DNA of 64,000 bases, from positions 62,001 through 126,000 of the forward strand of contig NZ_BOLN01000008.1 of the NCBI RefSeq assembly GCF_016861655.1, given 5' to 3'. A model generated the notes under the pieces. The model was not told the DNA's origin, did not search any database, and saw only the letters and a program-made list of their open reading frames with translations. This DNA comes from Levilactobacillus lanxiensis. Its GTDB lineage: Bacteria; Bacillota; Bacilli; Lactobacillales; Lactobacillaceae. Positions 9,901 to 18,187 of the stretch are shown piece by piece; the first letter of the stretch is position 1; every line of letters begins with the position of its first letter. The translations under genes were made by a program, and so were the position numbers.

Positions 9901-10086
9901 GCCTTACCGGATGGGGAAAATAGGCCGGGACGCTGTGGGCGGACGCCCGAAGCCATAGTGCGGTCTTCGGACTTACTTTGCGCCTCTGTGGTGCGAGTCG
10001 CAAAGATACCAGTTTGCTAAGCGGTAAACCGCTAAGCAAACTCCCACGGCTGAGCCTATTTTACCCATCCTCACGGCTGACACTGG
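9901..10086 (-). repeat. Family A structured repeat, copy A3
   Basis: Reverse-orientation copy. The closing arms GGATGGGGAAAATAGGC (9909) and GCCTATTTTACCCATCC (to 10070) pair along 17 bases with one mismatch. The second stem is GCTGTGGG / CCCACGGC. The inner hairpins are GTTTGCTTAGCGG / CCGCTTAGCAAAC (near 10012-10041), CTTTGCG/CGCAAAG, and CCGAAG/CTTCGG around the conserved GGTCTTCGG. It lies 48 bp upstream of ymfF. No gene is seen in 10087-10350. Confidence 0.9.
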
Positions 10087-10350
10087 CTTAACCCATCAAC
10101 CGCTTATTTATTATTTCTTGATTATACCAACTCTAGGTTTTAGTTGCGTTTGAAATCGTCTCGCACTGGTTACTTTTCACAATGACTCTTTCAGCCATTT
10201 TGCTAGTATCCTAACTAAAACCAAGCGTATCGGTGTTTAATTTTAAGGGAAGCCCGGCATAAATACAAGCAACCGCACGCAAATATGAATTAATTTGTAA
10301 ATGTCTTTCCCCGGGTGTCCCCCTTTGTCGACCGGCCTCACAATTTTTAC

Positions 10351-10391
10351 AAAAAAAATAGCCATCCCCTGAATTTTCTGAGATGACTACC
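10351..10391 (-). terminator. Intrinsic terminator of the amino acid transporter operon
   Basis: Minus-strand TAGTCATCTC, loop, GGGATGGCTA followed by eight T, about 40 bp after the stop of the substrate-binding protein gene. Confidence 0.88.
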
Positions 10392-10432
10392 TAAAAGTTA
10401 ACGCAACCGGTGAACTGAAAGCCCACGACTTT

Positions 10433-11284
10433 TTACTTGCTATCAGGTAAAAGTGGTGTGTCGACGTTTTCGCCGAACCATTTCTTGTTGATCTGACGCA
10501 AGGTCCCATTCGCAGCTAACCGCTTCAAACCGGCATTAATCTTCTTGCGCATGGTCACATCCCCTTTACGTGTCCCCACGGCAAATTTTTCCTTAGGGAA
10601 ACTACCGACCGTGACGCGGTAGTCTTCGGGGTGCGCCTGGTGTTTGATGTAGTAATTGGCGTAGGTACTGTCGATCAACAGCCCCTGAATCCGGCCGACG
10701 TTGAGATCGATGAAAGCGTTGGTAAACGAGTCGTACGTGACGGCTTCGTGATTCTTGATGCGGTTCTTCAACAGCTTCGGGTGGGCATCAATGTCATTGG
10801 CCCCGGAAGACCCGGTTTGGGCGCCCAAGACCTTGCCCGTCATGTCTCGATACGAGGTAATGTGATTTTTCTTCAGCGTGACCAGCACTTGGTCGTTGTT
10901 CAAGTAGGTATCCGAGAAGGCCACCTGCTTGGCTCGTTGCGGCGTGATGGAGAAGCCGTTCCAAATCAAATCAATTGTCCCGTTGTGCAGCTCGGTCACG
11001 TTCATGCTCCAGTCGATTGATTGAAAATCGACCTTGATACCGTAGAGTTTGAACACGGCCCGGGCTAAATCAATATCGTAGCCGACTAGCTTCCCACTCT
11101 TTTGGCGGAAACCCATGGGTACGAAACTATCATCGAGGCCCACGACCACCCGCTTTTTCTTCTGAACGGTCGACCAGGTGTCATCGGTATTGGCGCGTTG
11201 GGTGACATTGTTGCATCCGGCTAACAGCGTGCCGAATCCCGCCACCACGGCTAGAAGAACCCAGAAACGATATACTCTTTTCAT
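10433..11284 (-). CDS. Polar amino acid ABC transporter substrate-binding lipoprotein
   Basis: Type II periplasmic-binding fold protein of 283 residues that captures an amino acid outside the cell. A lipoprotein signal is clear, with lipobox LLAGC and the acylated Cys near residue 23. Family 3 solute-binding features follow: VGLDDSFVPMGF, GYDIDLARAVF and the closing ANGTLRQINKKWFGE. It is the last gene of a three-gene operon (permease, ATPase, binding protein). The upstream T-box leader has a probable CAC (His) specifier, so histidine is the best-supported substrate, but the sequence alone does not fix it. Confidence 0.93.
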   Translation of the reverse strand: MKRVYRFWVLLAVVAGFGTLLAGCNNVTQRANTDDTWSTVQKKKRVVVGLDDSFVPMGFRQKSGKLVGYDIDLARAVFKLYGIKVDFQSIDWSMNVTELHNGTIDLIWNGFSITPQRAKQVAFSDTYLNNDQVLVTLKKNHITSYRDMTGKVLGAQTGSSGANDIDAHPKLLKNRIKNHEAVTYDSFTNAFIDLNVGRIQGLLIDSTYANYYIKHQAHPEDYRVTVGSFPKEKFAVGTRKGDVTMRKKINAGLKRLAANGTLRQINKKWFGENVDTPLLPDSK

Positions 11285-11296
11285 TTCGCGGCCTCC

Positions 11297-11932
11297 TTAG
11301 TTCTTCGGTTCCACGCGGAGCATTTGGTCCGCAATTGCTTCAGCAAAGGGAATATCATGGGTCACGACAATTTGCGTGATACCCTCATCCCGTAATTTAA
11401 CGATGATCTGTTGCACTTCTCGACGTAAGTCAGGGTCCAGCGCGGACGTGGGTTCGTCGTAGCACAACAGTTTGGGATGCATGGCCAGGGCCCGTACGAT
11501 GGCGACCCGCTGCTTCTGGCCCCCGGATAATTCGTAAGGGAACAGGTCCGCCTTGTCGCCCAAATCCAATTGTTTCAGGAGACGTTCGGCTTCTTCATTA
11601 GCGTCCTTAGCGGATTGCTTCAGCACCATCGTGGGTGCCAACGTCACGTTTTGCCGGACGGTTAAATTAGGAAAGAGTTGATAGTCCTGGAAGACGACGC
11701 CAATCACGGCATCGTTGTCCCGGTTAGAGGCAGGATCAAAGGCCTTGCCATCCAGGAGAAATTGGCCACTGTCGACTGAAGCCAACCCACTAATGCACCG
11801 CAGTAACGTCGTTTTCCCGGCGCCGGATGGTCCGACAATGGTTAAAATTTTGCCATCCGTCACGGTCAAATTAATATTATCCAAGATGGTCTTGCCACCA
11901 AATTTTTTCGTAATTCCTTTAAGTTCTAACAT
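11297..11932 (-). CDS. Polar amino acid ABC transporter ATP-binding protein
   Basis: Cytosolic ATPase of 211 residues powering the importer. Walker A is GPSGAGKTT (about 35-43), the signature is LSGGQKQR, Walker B is LLCYDEPTSALD, and the switch His lies in IVVTHD. Slightly shorter than the usual 240-residue GlnQ/HisP type at the C-terminus, but all motifs are present. It lies 12 bp from the binding-protein gene and 18 bp from the permease, so it forms one operon. Confidence 0.94.
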   Translation of the reverse strand: MLELKGITKKFGGKTILDNINLTVTDGKILTIVGPSGAGKTTLLRCISGLASVDSGQFLLDGKAFDPASNRDNDAVIGVVFQDYQLFPNLTVRQNVTLAPTMVLKQSAKDANEEAERLLKQLDLGDKADLFPYELSGGQKQRVAIVRALAMHPKLLCYDEPTSALDPDLRREVQQIIVKLRDEGITQIVVTHDIPFAEAIADQMLRVEPKN

Positions 11933-11950
11933 ATGTTGACCATCCTTTCC

Positions 11951-12592
11951 TTAACGCCAGAAACTGTAGTGCTTTTCCATCCGCTTCAAGACCAACGTGC
12001 AAACGGCCGTCAGCAGCAGGTAAATGACCCCGACTAGCAACATGGGCACCAACGTGACATCGCGCGCCATGGCCACGTTGCCGGCCCGCAACAGGTCGCC
12101 CAACCCGATAACGTAAACTAAGGACGAATCCTTAACCAAGTTAATGACTTCGTTCCCAATGGAAGGTAAGACGATTTTAACCACTTGGGGAATCACAATC
12201 TTCCGTAACGTCTGCCAATTGGTCAGCCGCAGAACCCGGGCACTTTCATACTGCCCTTCTGGAATGGCTTGCAGGCCGCCCCGGAAAATTTCAGCGAAGT
12301 AAGCCGTGTAGTTCAAAATGAAGGCGAATAAGGCAGCGTCATACCGTTGGAACACCACGCCGATGATGGGTAACCCATAAAAAACAAAAATTAATTGCAG
12401 TAACAAGGGCGTTCCCCGCATCAACCACACGTAGATGTTGATCAACCAAGTCAACGGTTTGAAATTCGTGGTCATGCCTAGACCGACCAGAATTCCCAGC
12501 GGAATCGCAATAATAATCGTCCAAAAGAATATCGATAGCGTCATTCCGGTCCCGGAAATTAACGATGGTAAAATCTGACTTACATAGTGCAT
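11951..12592 (-). CDS. Polar amino acid ABC transporter permease
   Basis: Inner-membrane channel of 213 residues with about five helices. The HisM/GlnP family start (ILPSLISGTGMTLSIFFWTI) and the EAA-type loop (EIFRGGLQAIPEGQYESARVL) that contacts the ATPase are clear. It is the only permease in the operon, so it probably acts as a homodimer. First gene after the leader: an AAAGGAGGAG site begins nine bases beyond the second terminator hairpin, so that hairpin directly controls entry into the operon. Confidence 0.94.
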   Translation of the reverse strand: MHYVSQILPSLISGTGMTLSIFFWTIIIAIPLGILVGLGMTTNFKPLTWLINIYVWLMRGTPLLLQLIFVFYGLPIIGVVFQRYDAALFAFILNYTAYFAEIFRGGLQAIPEGQYESARVLRLTNWQTLRKIVIPQVVKIVLPSIGNEVINLVKDSSLVYVIGLGDLLRAGNVAMARDVTLVPMLLVGVIYLLLTAVCTLVLKRMEKHYSFWR

Positions 12593-12615
12593 AACAATTC
12601 TCCTCCTTTAACGAC

Positions 12616-12746
12616 AAAAAGCCCTCTCGAGAAATAACCTTCTCAAGAGGGCGTCTCAACGCTGTGCCACCTCATGTTCTCGACGGGCTCACGCCACGCC
12701 GACTCAACGAGTTGCCGACAAGCGCTGAGAAATTTGGCGGGAAATA
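12616..12746 (-). promoter_or_regulatory. Second T-box unit (antiterminator and terminator) without a stem I
   Basis: On the minus strand a T-box-like GAGGTGGCACAGCG (12661-12674) is followed by a terminator stem GCCCTCTTGAGAAGG / TTCTCGAGAGGGC and TTTTT (12616-12652). Only about 75 bases separate it from the first terminator. That is too short for a complete specifier-bearing stem I; a GC-rich hairpin fills the space. It is either a decayed tandem T-box or a short unit that uses the first stem I. Confidence 0.65.
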
Positions 12747-13006
12747 AAAAACGCCCTCCTAGGTCCAAAGACCTAAGAGGACGATCACATCGTGGTTCCA
12801 CCTCTGTTTGTTTCCGTATCACTACGAAAACCTCAGCGAGTTGCTAGCAACTCCAGCGATAACGGGCTACCCCGGACCTTCTTACTCATTTCAGAAAGCC
12901 AACTCACAGATGTGGTTCGAATCGTTAAGTCCGCCCGTTTCCATCATCGGGGCTTTCTGGAGAACCTTAACCGTTCTACTCTTCCGTTCAACGTTTTTCA
13001 TTCATT
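12747..13006 (-). promoter_or_regulatory. T-box leader of the amino acid transporter operon
   Basis: Complete T-box riboswitch on the minus strand. Stem I carries AGTA (loop E) and the apical GATGATGGAAAC element. The T-box is AGGTGGAACCACG (near 12791), followed by a terminator at 12747-12783. In the valS leader of this window the specifier follows GAAC (GAAC-GTA, Val). The same position here reads GAAC-CAC, His (12912-12914). The T-box variable base (TGGA) would pair with a U discriminator, which does not fit a C73 tRNA-His, so the amino acid is not certain. Confidence 0.85.
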
Positions 13007-13012
13007 GACAGT

Positions 13013-13041
13013 ATACTACGTTTTTTTCACGGCGCTGTCAA
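13013..13041 (-). promoter_or_regulatory. Promoter of the T-box-controlled transporter operon
   Basis: Minus-strand TTGACA (13036-13041), 17 bp spacer, TAGTAT (13013-13018). The leader starts a few bases later. Strong housekeeping-sigma match. Confidence 0.85.
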
Positions 13042-13180
13042 GACCAGTTGTCACAAAATTTATTTTCAGTGGATTGGTTTCATCGACCCAAATAAATTTT
13101 TGCCTAACTCTCCTAACAACAACTCCGTAATAACAATATGCATCACAAAGTTGTTCCACGTGGCTAACCACCACTGTGTA

Positions 13181-13297
13181 AGCCGTGAGGGTAACGAAAA
13201 TGGCTTCAGCCGTGGGAGTTGGATTTCAGCTTCTAAGCTGAAATCCAACTGGCGACTTTGAAACGCGTTCCGAGCCATTTTCGTTACCCGGTAAGGC
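13181..13297 (+). repeat. Family A structured repeat, internally deleted copy A4
   Basis: Perfect closing arms GGGTAACGAAAATGGC and GCCATTTTCGTTACCC enclose the TCAGCCGTGGGAG strand and one hairpin, TTGGATTTCAGCTT / AAGCTGAAATCCAA (13220-13249). The element then breaks in the fourth arm (ACTTTGAAACGCGTTCC). The fifth arm and the second strand of stem 2 are missing, about 60-75 bp less than full copies. It ends 13 bp from the minD stop codon. Confidence 0.85.
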
Positions 13298-13310
13298 GCG
13301 GCAGAGGTGC

Positions 13311-14117
13311 CTAGCCGCGGTGGAACCAGCTGCTGACTTTGTGCCAGAAGCCCGTATCCTCTTGTTCCTCAATCTTCATCAACGGCACCGTTTCGCCCTC
13401 TAAACGCCGAGCAACGTTGCGGTAACCCTGACCAGCGGGATTGTCCGTTTGCATAACCACGGGTTCCCCTTGATTGGAGGTCGTGATAACGGCATCGTCA
13501 TCGAAGATAATGCCCAGCAATTCAATCCCAAGATGATGGGTAATCTCATCGATATCCATCATGGAACCGTCCTGCATCATGTTCCGGCGAATCCGGTTGA
13601 TCAACAGCCGTGGGGCTTCAGTCAAGGGGTGTTGTTCTAGCAGACCAACGACCCGGTCGGCATCCCGAACGGCAGAAATTTCTGGCGTCGTCACCACGAT
13701 AGCGGCATCGGCACCGGAAACGGCGTTGATAAAGCCTTGTTCGATACCGGCTGGGCAATCGATCAAGACGTAATCGTATTCGGGCTTTAACTCGTCAACG
13801 ATTTCCTTAACTTGTTCTGGCTGCAAGGCCGTTTTATCTGTGTTTTGGGCAGCTGGTAACAAGTAGAGCTTGTCATCAAACCGCTTATCCTTAACCAAAG
13901 CTTGTGGTAATTTGGCGCGGCCCTCAGCCACATCCACGATATCGTAGATGATGCGGTTATCGAGGCCTAACACGACGTCTAGGTTCCGCAACCCAATGTC
14001 CAAGTCCATCAGGCAGACCCGCTTGCCCATTAAGGCTAACGCGGTCCCGATGTTGGCACTGGTCGTGGTTTTCCCAACGCCACCCTTACCGGAGGTGATC
14101 ACAATTGCTTTTCCCAT
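13311..14117 (-). CDS. minD: Septum site-determining ATPase MinD
   Basis: MinD is a membrane-associated ParA-type ATPase that recruits MinC and blocks division at the poles. The deviant Walker A GKGGVGKTT is at residues 10-18, Walker B DLDIGLRNLD near 40-49, and the C-terminus ends in an amphipathic segment (DTGFWHKVSSWFHRG) that can bind membrane. 268 residues is typical. It follows minC at 2 bp spacing and closes the mreBCD-minCD operon. Repeat A4 begins right after its stop. Confidence 0.97.
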   Translation of the reverse strand: MGKAIVITSGKGGVGKTTTSANIGTALALMGKRVCLMDLDIGLRNLDVVLGLDNRIIYDIVDVAEGRAKLPQALVKDKRFDDKLYLLPAAQNTDKTALQPEQVKEIVDELKPEYDYVLIDCPAGIEQGFINAVSGADAAIVVTTPEISAVRDADRVVGLLEQHPLTEAPRLLINRIRRNMMQDGSMMDIDEITHHLGIELLGIIFDDDAVITTSNQGEPVVMQTDNPAGQGYRNVARRLEGETVPLMKIEEQEDTGFWHKVSSWFHRG

Positions 14118-14119
14118 TT

Positions 14120-14791
14120 CTAAATTCCTCCAATCTGGTTATACAACTTCGGATTAATCTTCTTCAATTGCCCGAGCTTTCCGTACGACAAGACGTGAAG
14201 GTCATTGACGTAGGCAATCGTTTGCCGTGAGTCGGTCAATTCATCTGACTCAACAATATCAAACTGCTCAGCAATCCGGACCTGTTGCGCGGTCTGAAGA
14301 TTTCCCATAATCAGCTTAGATTCGTCATCGGGATACCCCGCTTGAAGAATTCCAGCGACATCCCCCATGGAAAAGATGTTGCCCGTTGTCCGGAGCTTAC
14401 CACCCTCGTGAATCGTCCCCAAGAACAGGACGTCCCCTTTCATGGCGACCTCCTGCCCGTTACGAATCACTTTACTTAACAGGTGAACGTTCTCCCGCTC
14501 ACGCAATTGGATTGCATCGGCAATCGTCATGACGTTCGCAGCAATCTTGTGGATTTCAAAGCGCGGATACTGGGCCACCATCTGCTCGATGCGACTCTTC
14601 TCATCCGCCGTCAAAATCCGGTCCTCAGTCAGGACGTCCAAAGAAACCTTGGAACTTTCCAAAGCTTGAGGATCCACCTTGAGATTTTCTAACAATGTTT
14701 TTAAGTCAACCAAGATTTGGTCCAGACTCGCTGATTGCTTGAGGACCAAATCATAGCCGTTTTGCGTTCCGCGTAGTACGGCAGCCTGCAT
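14120..14791 (-). CDS. minC: Septum site-determining protein MinC
   Basis: Inhibitor of FtsZ polymerisation, delivered to the membrane by MinD. The 223-residue protein has an N-terminal domain (about 1-100) and a C-terminal beta-helix domain with the family stretch GQEVAMKGDVLFLGTIHEGG and IFSMGDVAGILQAGYPDDE. I prefer ATG 14791 (MQAAVLRGTQ), nine bases after AAGGGA. A GTG six codons earlier directly abuts the mreD stop and lacks a spaced site. Confidence 0.95.
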   Translation of the reverse strand: MQAAVLRGTQNGYDLVLKQSASLDQILVDLKTLLENLKVDPQALESSKVSLDVLTEDRILTADEKSRIEQMVAQYPRFEIHKIAANVMTIADAIQLRERENVHLLSKVIRNGQEVAMKGDVLFLGTIHEGGKLRTTGNIFSMGDVAGILQAGYPDDESKLIMGNLQTAQQVRIAEQFDIVESDELTDSRQTIAYVNDLHVLSYGKLGQLKKINPKLYNQIGGI

Positions 14792-14809
14792 AGCGTTCGT
14801 TCCCTTCAC

Positions 14810-15337
14810 CTATTTTAACCAATTATACACCCAACGAATGGGGAAATATAAAATGACAAACATGGCCAGATTAAAAGCCAATGTTGGTCCCAGCGTGTTC
14901 ACTAGAAACGCGCTCCCAGCGGCATCATTGAGGTGAACGGCGCGACTCGCCAAGTACCCCAATCCTTCAACCACAGCAATATCGATGAAATAAATCAGTA
15001 ACCCACTTAAAAAGTTCGGACTGATCCACGCCACCAACTGCCGGGTCACGTAAATCACTAACGGAAAGATGAAGACGTAAACGCCAAAAATTCCCGTGTA
15101 ATAAAGATCGAAGACTGCGCCGGCGACCGCTGCCCAACGCGCGAGTGGCATATCAAAAGCCCCATCGGCTTCAAAGATGACCCCGCAAACTAACCAGAGC
15201 ACCACCAAATGGCTGATCATGGTCGTTGGGTAACGAAACATTTGAACACTAAAGACTTGGCTCACTGCCCCGTCTAGAAATAAAGCCAAGAACAGGAAGA
15301 CAGGAAAGCCAAAACGTAATTTCGATAAGCGATACAC
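14810..15337 (-). CDS. mreD: Rod shape-determining protein MreD
   Basis: Polytopic membrane protein of the elongasome, 175 residues, with about five hydrophobic helices and the conserved loop LYYTGIFGVYVFIFPLVIY. It works with MreB, MreC and RodA in lateral wall synthesis. It starts with GTG after AGGGGGAACC and lies 13 bp from mreC and directly before minC. Sequence conservation of MreD is always low, and identification rests partly on its position. Confidence 0.94.
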   Translation of the reverse strand: MYRLSKLRFGFPVFLFLALFLDGAVSQVFSVQMFRYPTTMISHLVVLWLVCGVIFEADGAFDMPLARWAAVAGAVFDLYYTGIFGVYVFIFPLVIYVTRQLVAWISPNFLSGLLIYFIDIAVVEGLGYLASRAVHLNDAAGSAFLVNTLGPTLAFNLAMFVILYFPIRWVYNWLK

Positions 15338-15350
15338 GATTGGTTCCCCC

Positions 15351-16202
15351 TTACTGCTTGGTTACGGCAACGGTCACGATATTCAGGTCGCTTAAGTCCG
15401 TTGCTGGCGTAATGTACAGCTTGGTAGACAGACCGTAGTCATCCCCACTGGCCTTCGCAACCGTCCCAACATACAAGCCCTTAGGCGTCACGCCACCTAG
15501 ACCACTCGTGACGACCTTGTCGCCCTTAGTGATCTTAGCTTTGGTGGTGATGTTGTTCATGGTTACCTGACCCGTGTTGGCATTGTAGCCACTCAGGACA
15601 CCGTTGACCGTCTTGCCGGACTTCGTGCTGATTTGCACAGCGAACCGGTTAGCCGTGTCATTGTTATCCGTAATCAGTTCAACTTTCGAGTTGGTCTTGT
15701 TGACCTCGGCCACCCGACCGATTAAACCGGAACCGGACATCACAGGCATGTTCTTCGTGACACCAGCCGAAGCGCCCTTGTTGATCACGACTTGGTTCTG
15801 CCATGACGAAGGCGTCCGGGTAATGACGGAAGCCGTCACGGCCGTGTAGTCCGTTAATGAACTGTTTAAACTAATTTCTTTTTTCAGTTGTTTATTTTCT
15901 TTAGCCAAAGTCTGATCACGCACCTTGGTTTGGGCGAGTTCACTGACCTGCTTTTTTAACTGTTGGTTTTCTTGATACGTATTCAGTAGCTCGGAAATGG
16001 AGCTCACGGAGCCGCTCAACCCGTTCGTTGGAATCGCAACGACGCGGTCGACCAAGCCGACAATGTCGTTACCAAACTGTTGAACTAGGGGTGGCGTTGC
16101 TTTCTTGTTACGAACTGCCACGGACACCGTCATCAAAGCAAAGCTAACAATCACGCAGACAATGATAATGACGAGTCGCCGATTGAGAGAAAATTTCTGC
16201 AT
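15351..16202 (-). CDS. mreC: Rod shape-determining protein MreC
   Basis: MreC has one membrane helix and an outer scaffold domain and activates the cell-wall synthases. The 283 residues show a helix at about 9-29, a coiled coil (about 70-110, NQQLKKQVSELAQTK), then the beta-barrel domain (AVTASVITRTPSSWQNQVVINKGASAGV, GDKVVTSGLGGVTPKGLYVG). ATG follows GGAGGTC. It is separated from mreB by a hairpin at 16252-16279. Confidence 0.95.
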   Translation of the reverse strand: MQKFSLNRRLVIIIVCVIVSFALMTVSVAVRNKKATPPLVQQFGNDIVGLVDRVVAIPTNGLSGSVSSISELLNTYQENQQLKKQVSELAQTKVRDQTLAKENKQLKKEISLNSSLTDYTAVTASVITRTPSSWQNQVVINKGASAGVTKNMPVMSGSGLIGRVAEVNKTNSKVELITDNNDTANRFAVQISTKSGKTVNGVLSGYNANTGQVTMNNITTKAKITKGDKVVTSGLGGVTPKGLYVGTVAKASGDDYGLSTKLYITPATDLSDLNIVTVAVTKQ

Positions 16203-16251
16203 GTTTGACCTCCATCTTGTGGGTCGGGTTTAGTTGGCCCGTACCGTCACA

Positions 16252-16279
16252 ATAAAGAAGCGGGAAGCTGCCTTCCCGC
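16252..16279 (-). terminator. Hairpin between mreB and mreC
   Basis: Minus-strand GCGGGAAG GCAG CTTCCCGC followed by TTCTTTATT, 10 bp after the mreB stop. The stem is strong but the T run is interrupted. It probably acts as a partial terminator or mRNA processing/stability barrier, letting mreB be made in excess over mreC and mreD. Confidence 0.65.
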
Positions 16280-16285
16280 TAGTCC

Positions 16286-17290
16286 CTATTTTTTCTTCAT
16301 GACATCGATACTCTTTAATGATTCACCAGTACCAGCGGCCACACAATCTAATGGGTCGTTTGCAATGGAAACCGGCACCTTGGTTGCGTCGGCGATGACT
16401 TCTGAAAGGTTCTTCAGTAAGGCACCCCCACCAGTCAACACGATACCGTGATCAATCACATCGGCAGCGATTTCTGGTGACGTTTCTTCCAAGGTTTCCT
16501 TGATAGCCGTAATGACGTCTTGAACGGGTTCTTGGATGGCTTTGGCCACATCAACAGCGGAAACTTCCACTGCTTTAGGCAAACCAGTGACTAAATCGCG
16601 GCCCCGAATCGTGGCGCCGTCGATCTTGCTGGCTTCTTCCACGGAAGCGGAACCAATGTCCATCTTCAGCTTTTCAGCCGTCCGTTCACCAATCAACAGG
16701 TTGAAGTTACTCCGAACGTAAGTTGCAATCGCATCGTCCAACTTGTCACCGGCAACCCGGATTGAACGGCTGGACACGATCCCACCTAAGGAAATGGTGG
16801 CAACGTCGGTGGTCCCACCACCCATGTCAACGACCATGCTACCGGTTGGGTCCATAACGGGCAAACCGGCACCAATGGCAGCAGCAAATGGTTCTTCAAT
16901 TACGTAGGCATCGCGCGCACCGGCAACCCGGGTCGCGTCGATCACTGCCCGCTTTTCAACTTCAGTCACACCACTTGGTACACAAACCATGACATATGGC
17001 TTACCACTAGACTTACCAACCGTCTTTTCGATGAAGTATTTCATCATGGCAACAGTTGTATCGTAGTCGGCAATCACGCCGTCTTTCATGGGCCGAATGG
17101 CAACAATACTAGCCGGCGTCCGACCAATCATTGCGCGTGCGTCTTCACCAACGGACACAATTTCCCCAGACTTTGTGTTCTTGGCGACAACGGAAGGTTC
17201 GCGTAGAACGATACCCTTACCGTCAACGTAGACAATTGTATTGGCGGTACCAAGATCGATCCCAATATTTTTCGTTCCTAATCCGAACAC
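16286..17290 (-). CDS. mreB: Rod shape-determining protein MreB
   Basis: Actin-like ATPase whose membrane filaments guide lateral wall growth. The 334 residues open with [20 protein letters not shown], have the phosphate-2 loop [18 protein letters not shown] and end with the adenosine motif [11 protein letters not shown]. The start is GTG after GGGATGAAACACA. First gene of the mreBCD-minCD group. A second MreB-type gene (mbl-like) is at 45573-46577; this copy is assigned mreB because of its mreC/mreD neighbours. Confidence 0.97.
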   Translation of the reverse strand: MFGLGTKNIGIDLGTANTIVYVDGKGIVLREPSVVAKNTKSGEIVSVGEDARAMIGRTPASIVAIRPMKDGVIADYDTTVAMMKYFIEKTVGKSSGKPYVMVCVPSGVTEVEKRAVIDATRVAGARDAYVIEEPFAAAIGAGLPVMDPTGSMVVDMGGGTTDVATISLGGIVSSRSIRVAGDKLDDAIATYVRSNFNLLIGERTAEKLKMDIGSASVEEASKIDGATIRGRDLVTGLPKAVEVSAVDVAKAIQEPVQDVITAIKETLEETSPEIAADVIDHGIVLTGGGALLKNLSEVIADATKVPVSIANDPLDCVAAGTGESLKSIDVMKKK

Positions 17291-17356
17291 TGTGTTTCAT
17301 CCCTTCATTGTCAACAAAACTTTAATTGATTTTTATTTTTATACATTGATAGACGT

Positions 17357-17366
17357 ATTATAACAT
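17357..17366 (-). promoter_or_regulatory. Candidate promoter of the mreB operon
   Basis: Minus-strand TGTTATAAT is an extended -10 element (perfect TATAAT at 17357-17362). No good -35 is seen at the expected distance. About 70 bp upstream of the mreB start. Confidence 0.55.
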
Positions 17367-17496
17367 ACCTATCAGCGTGAGAACACGTCGTCAATGTCAA
17401 GAATACCGAACTTTTAACGAGAAAGAAATAGCTAAAAGTGATTTTAAACAGTTTTTAATGGTTGGGGCCACTTTACCCGCTTTTCCTGGCAACCAC

Positions 17497-18144
17497 TTAT
17501 CCGGAGACCGCCGTCGTCTCGAGTGGCAAATGCCCCGTTTCCCGCAGACTAAAATAGCTGTGCACGCCGATCACAAAGCCATCCAGCAGCGGAATCCCCA
17601 TGAGCTGGCCGCACTCTGCCAGGCGCATCATGAAGGCCAAATCGTTGTGGGAGGGCTCCGGCAGGCCACTGGGATGGTTATGGGCCACCACGATGGCCGC
17701 GGCGCCATTGAGTACCGCCACCCGGAAGATTTCCCGGGGATGGGCCGGACAGCTATCTAGCGTGCCCTGAAAGACCGTCTGGCGGGCAATAATCTGGTGC
17801 TTGGCATCCAAAGCCAGGACCTCGAGCTGTTCCTGTGGCAAATAACGCAGATCATCCATCAGGCTCTGGCCCAACTGGCTACTGGCCAGGACCTCCCCTA
17901 AAATGGGGCGTGGGGCGCGTTGGACCCACCTTCCCAGCTCGATGGCCGTTAACAGGCTTCGTCGCTGAGGGCGGTTCCCCACGTAGGCCCGACATTGCCG
18001 GTGACTGGCGTAGCGGACATCCGCAATGCTATGGAAATAGTGAAAGAACCGATCACATTCCGCGGCGGCCGGTAAGCCAAGACTCTTTAACACTTGGTTC
18101 AATAACTGACGTTCATTACGTGTCGATAATTTTGGTCGTTGCAT
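17497..18144 (-). CDS. radC: RadC/YsxA family JAMM-domain protein (UPF0758)
   Basis: Carries the JAB1/MPN+ zinc motif AHNHPSGLPEPSHND near the C-terminus, preceded by GAAAIVVA. The N-terminal half has the helix-hairpin-helix-like region of RadC. Despite its name the family is not needed for DNA repair in tested species and its substrate is unknown. Start ATG 18144 (215 residues), eight bases after GAGGGG; a GTG three codons upstream overlaps that site. It lies between folC and mreB, as in Bacillus (folC-comC-maf-radC-mreB). Confidence 0.92.
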   Translation of the reverse strand: MQRPKLSTRNERQLLNQVLKSLGLPAAAECDRFFHYFHSIADVRYASHRQCRAYVGNRPQRRSLLTAIELGRWVQRAPRPILGEVLASSQLGQSLMDDLRYLPQEQLEVLALDAKHQIIARQTVFQGTLDSCPAHPREIFRVAVLNGAAAIVVAHNHPSGLPEPSHNDLAFMMRLAECGQLMGIPLLDGFVIGVHSYFSLRETGHLPLETTAVSG

Positions 18145-18187
18145 GCGTTTCACCCCTCTACGGGTTAACTCCGTAAAAGAAGGCGAA

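Noticed and set aside
14120-14809. GTG start of minC at 14809
   Set aside because: It touches the mreD stop and has no spaced ribosome site; ATG 14791 fits the family start.
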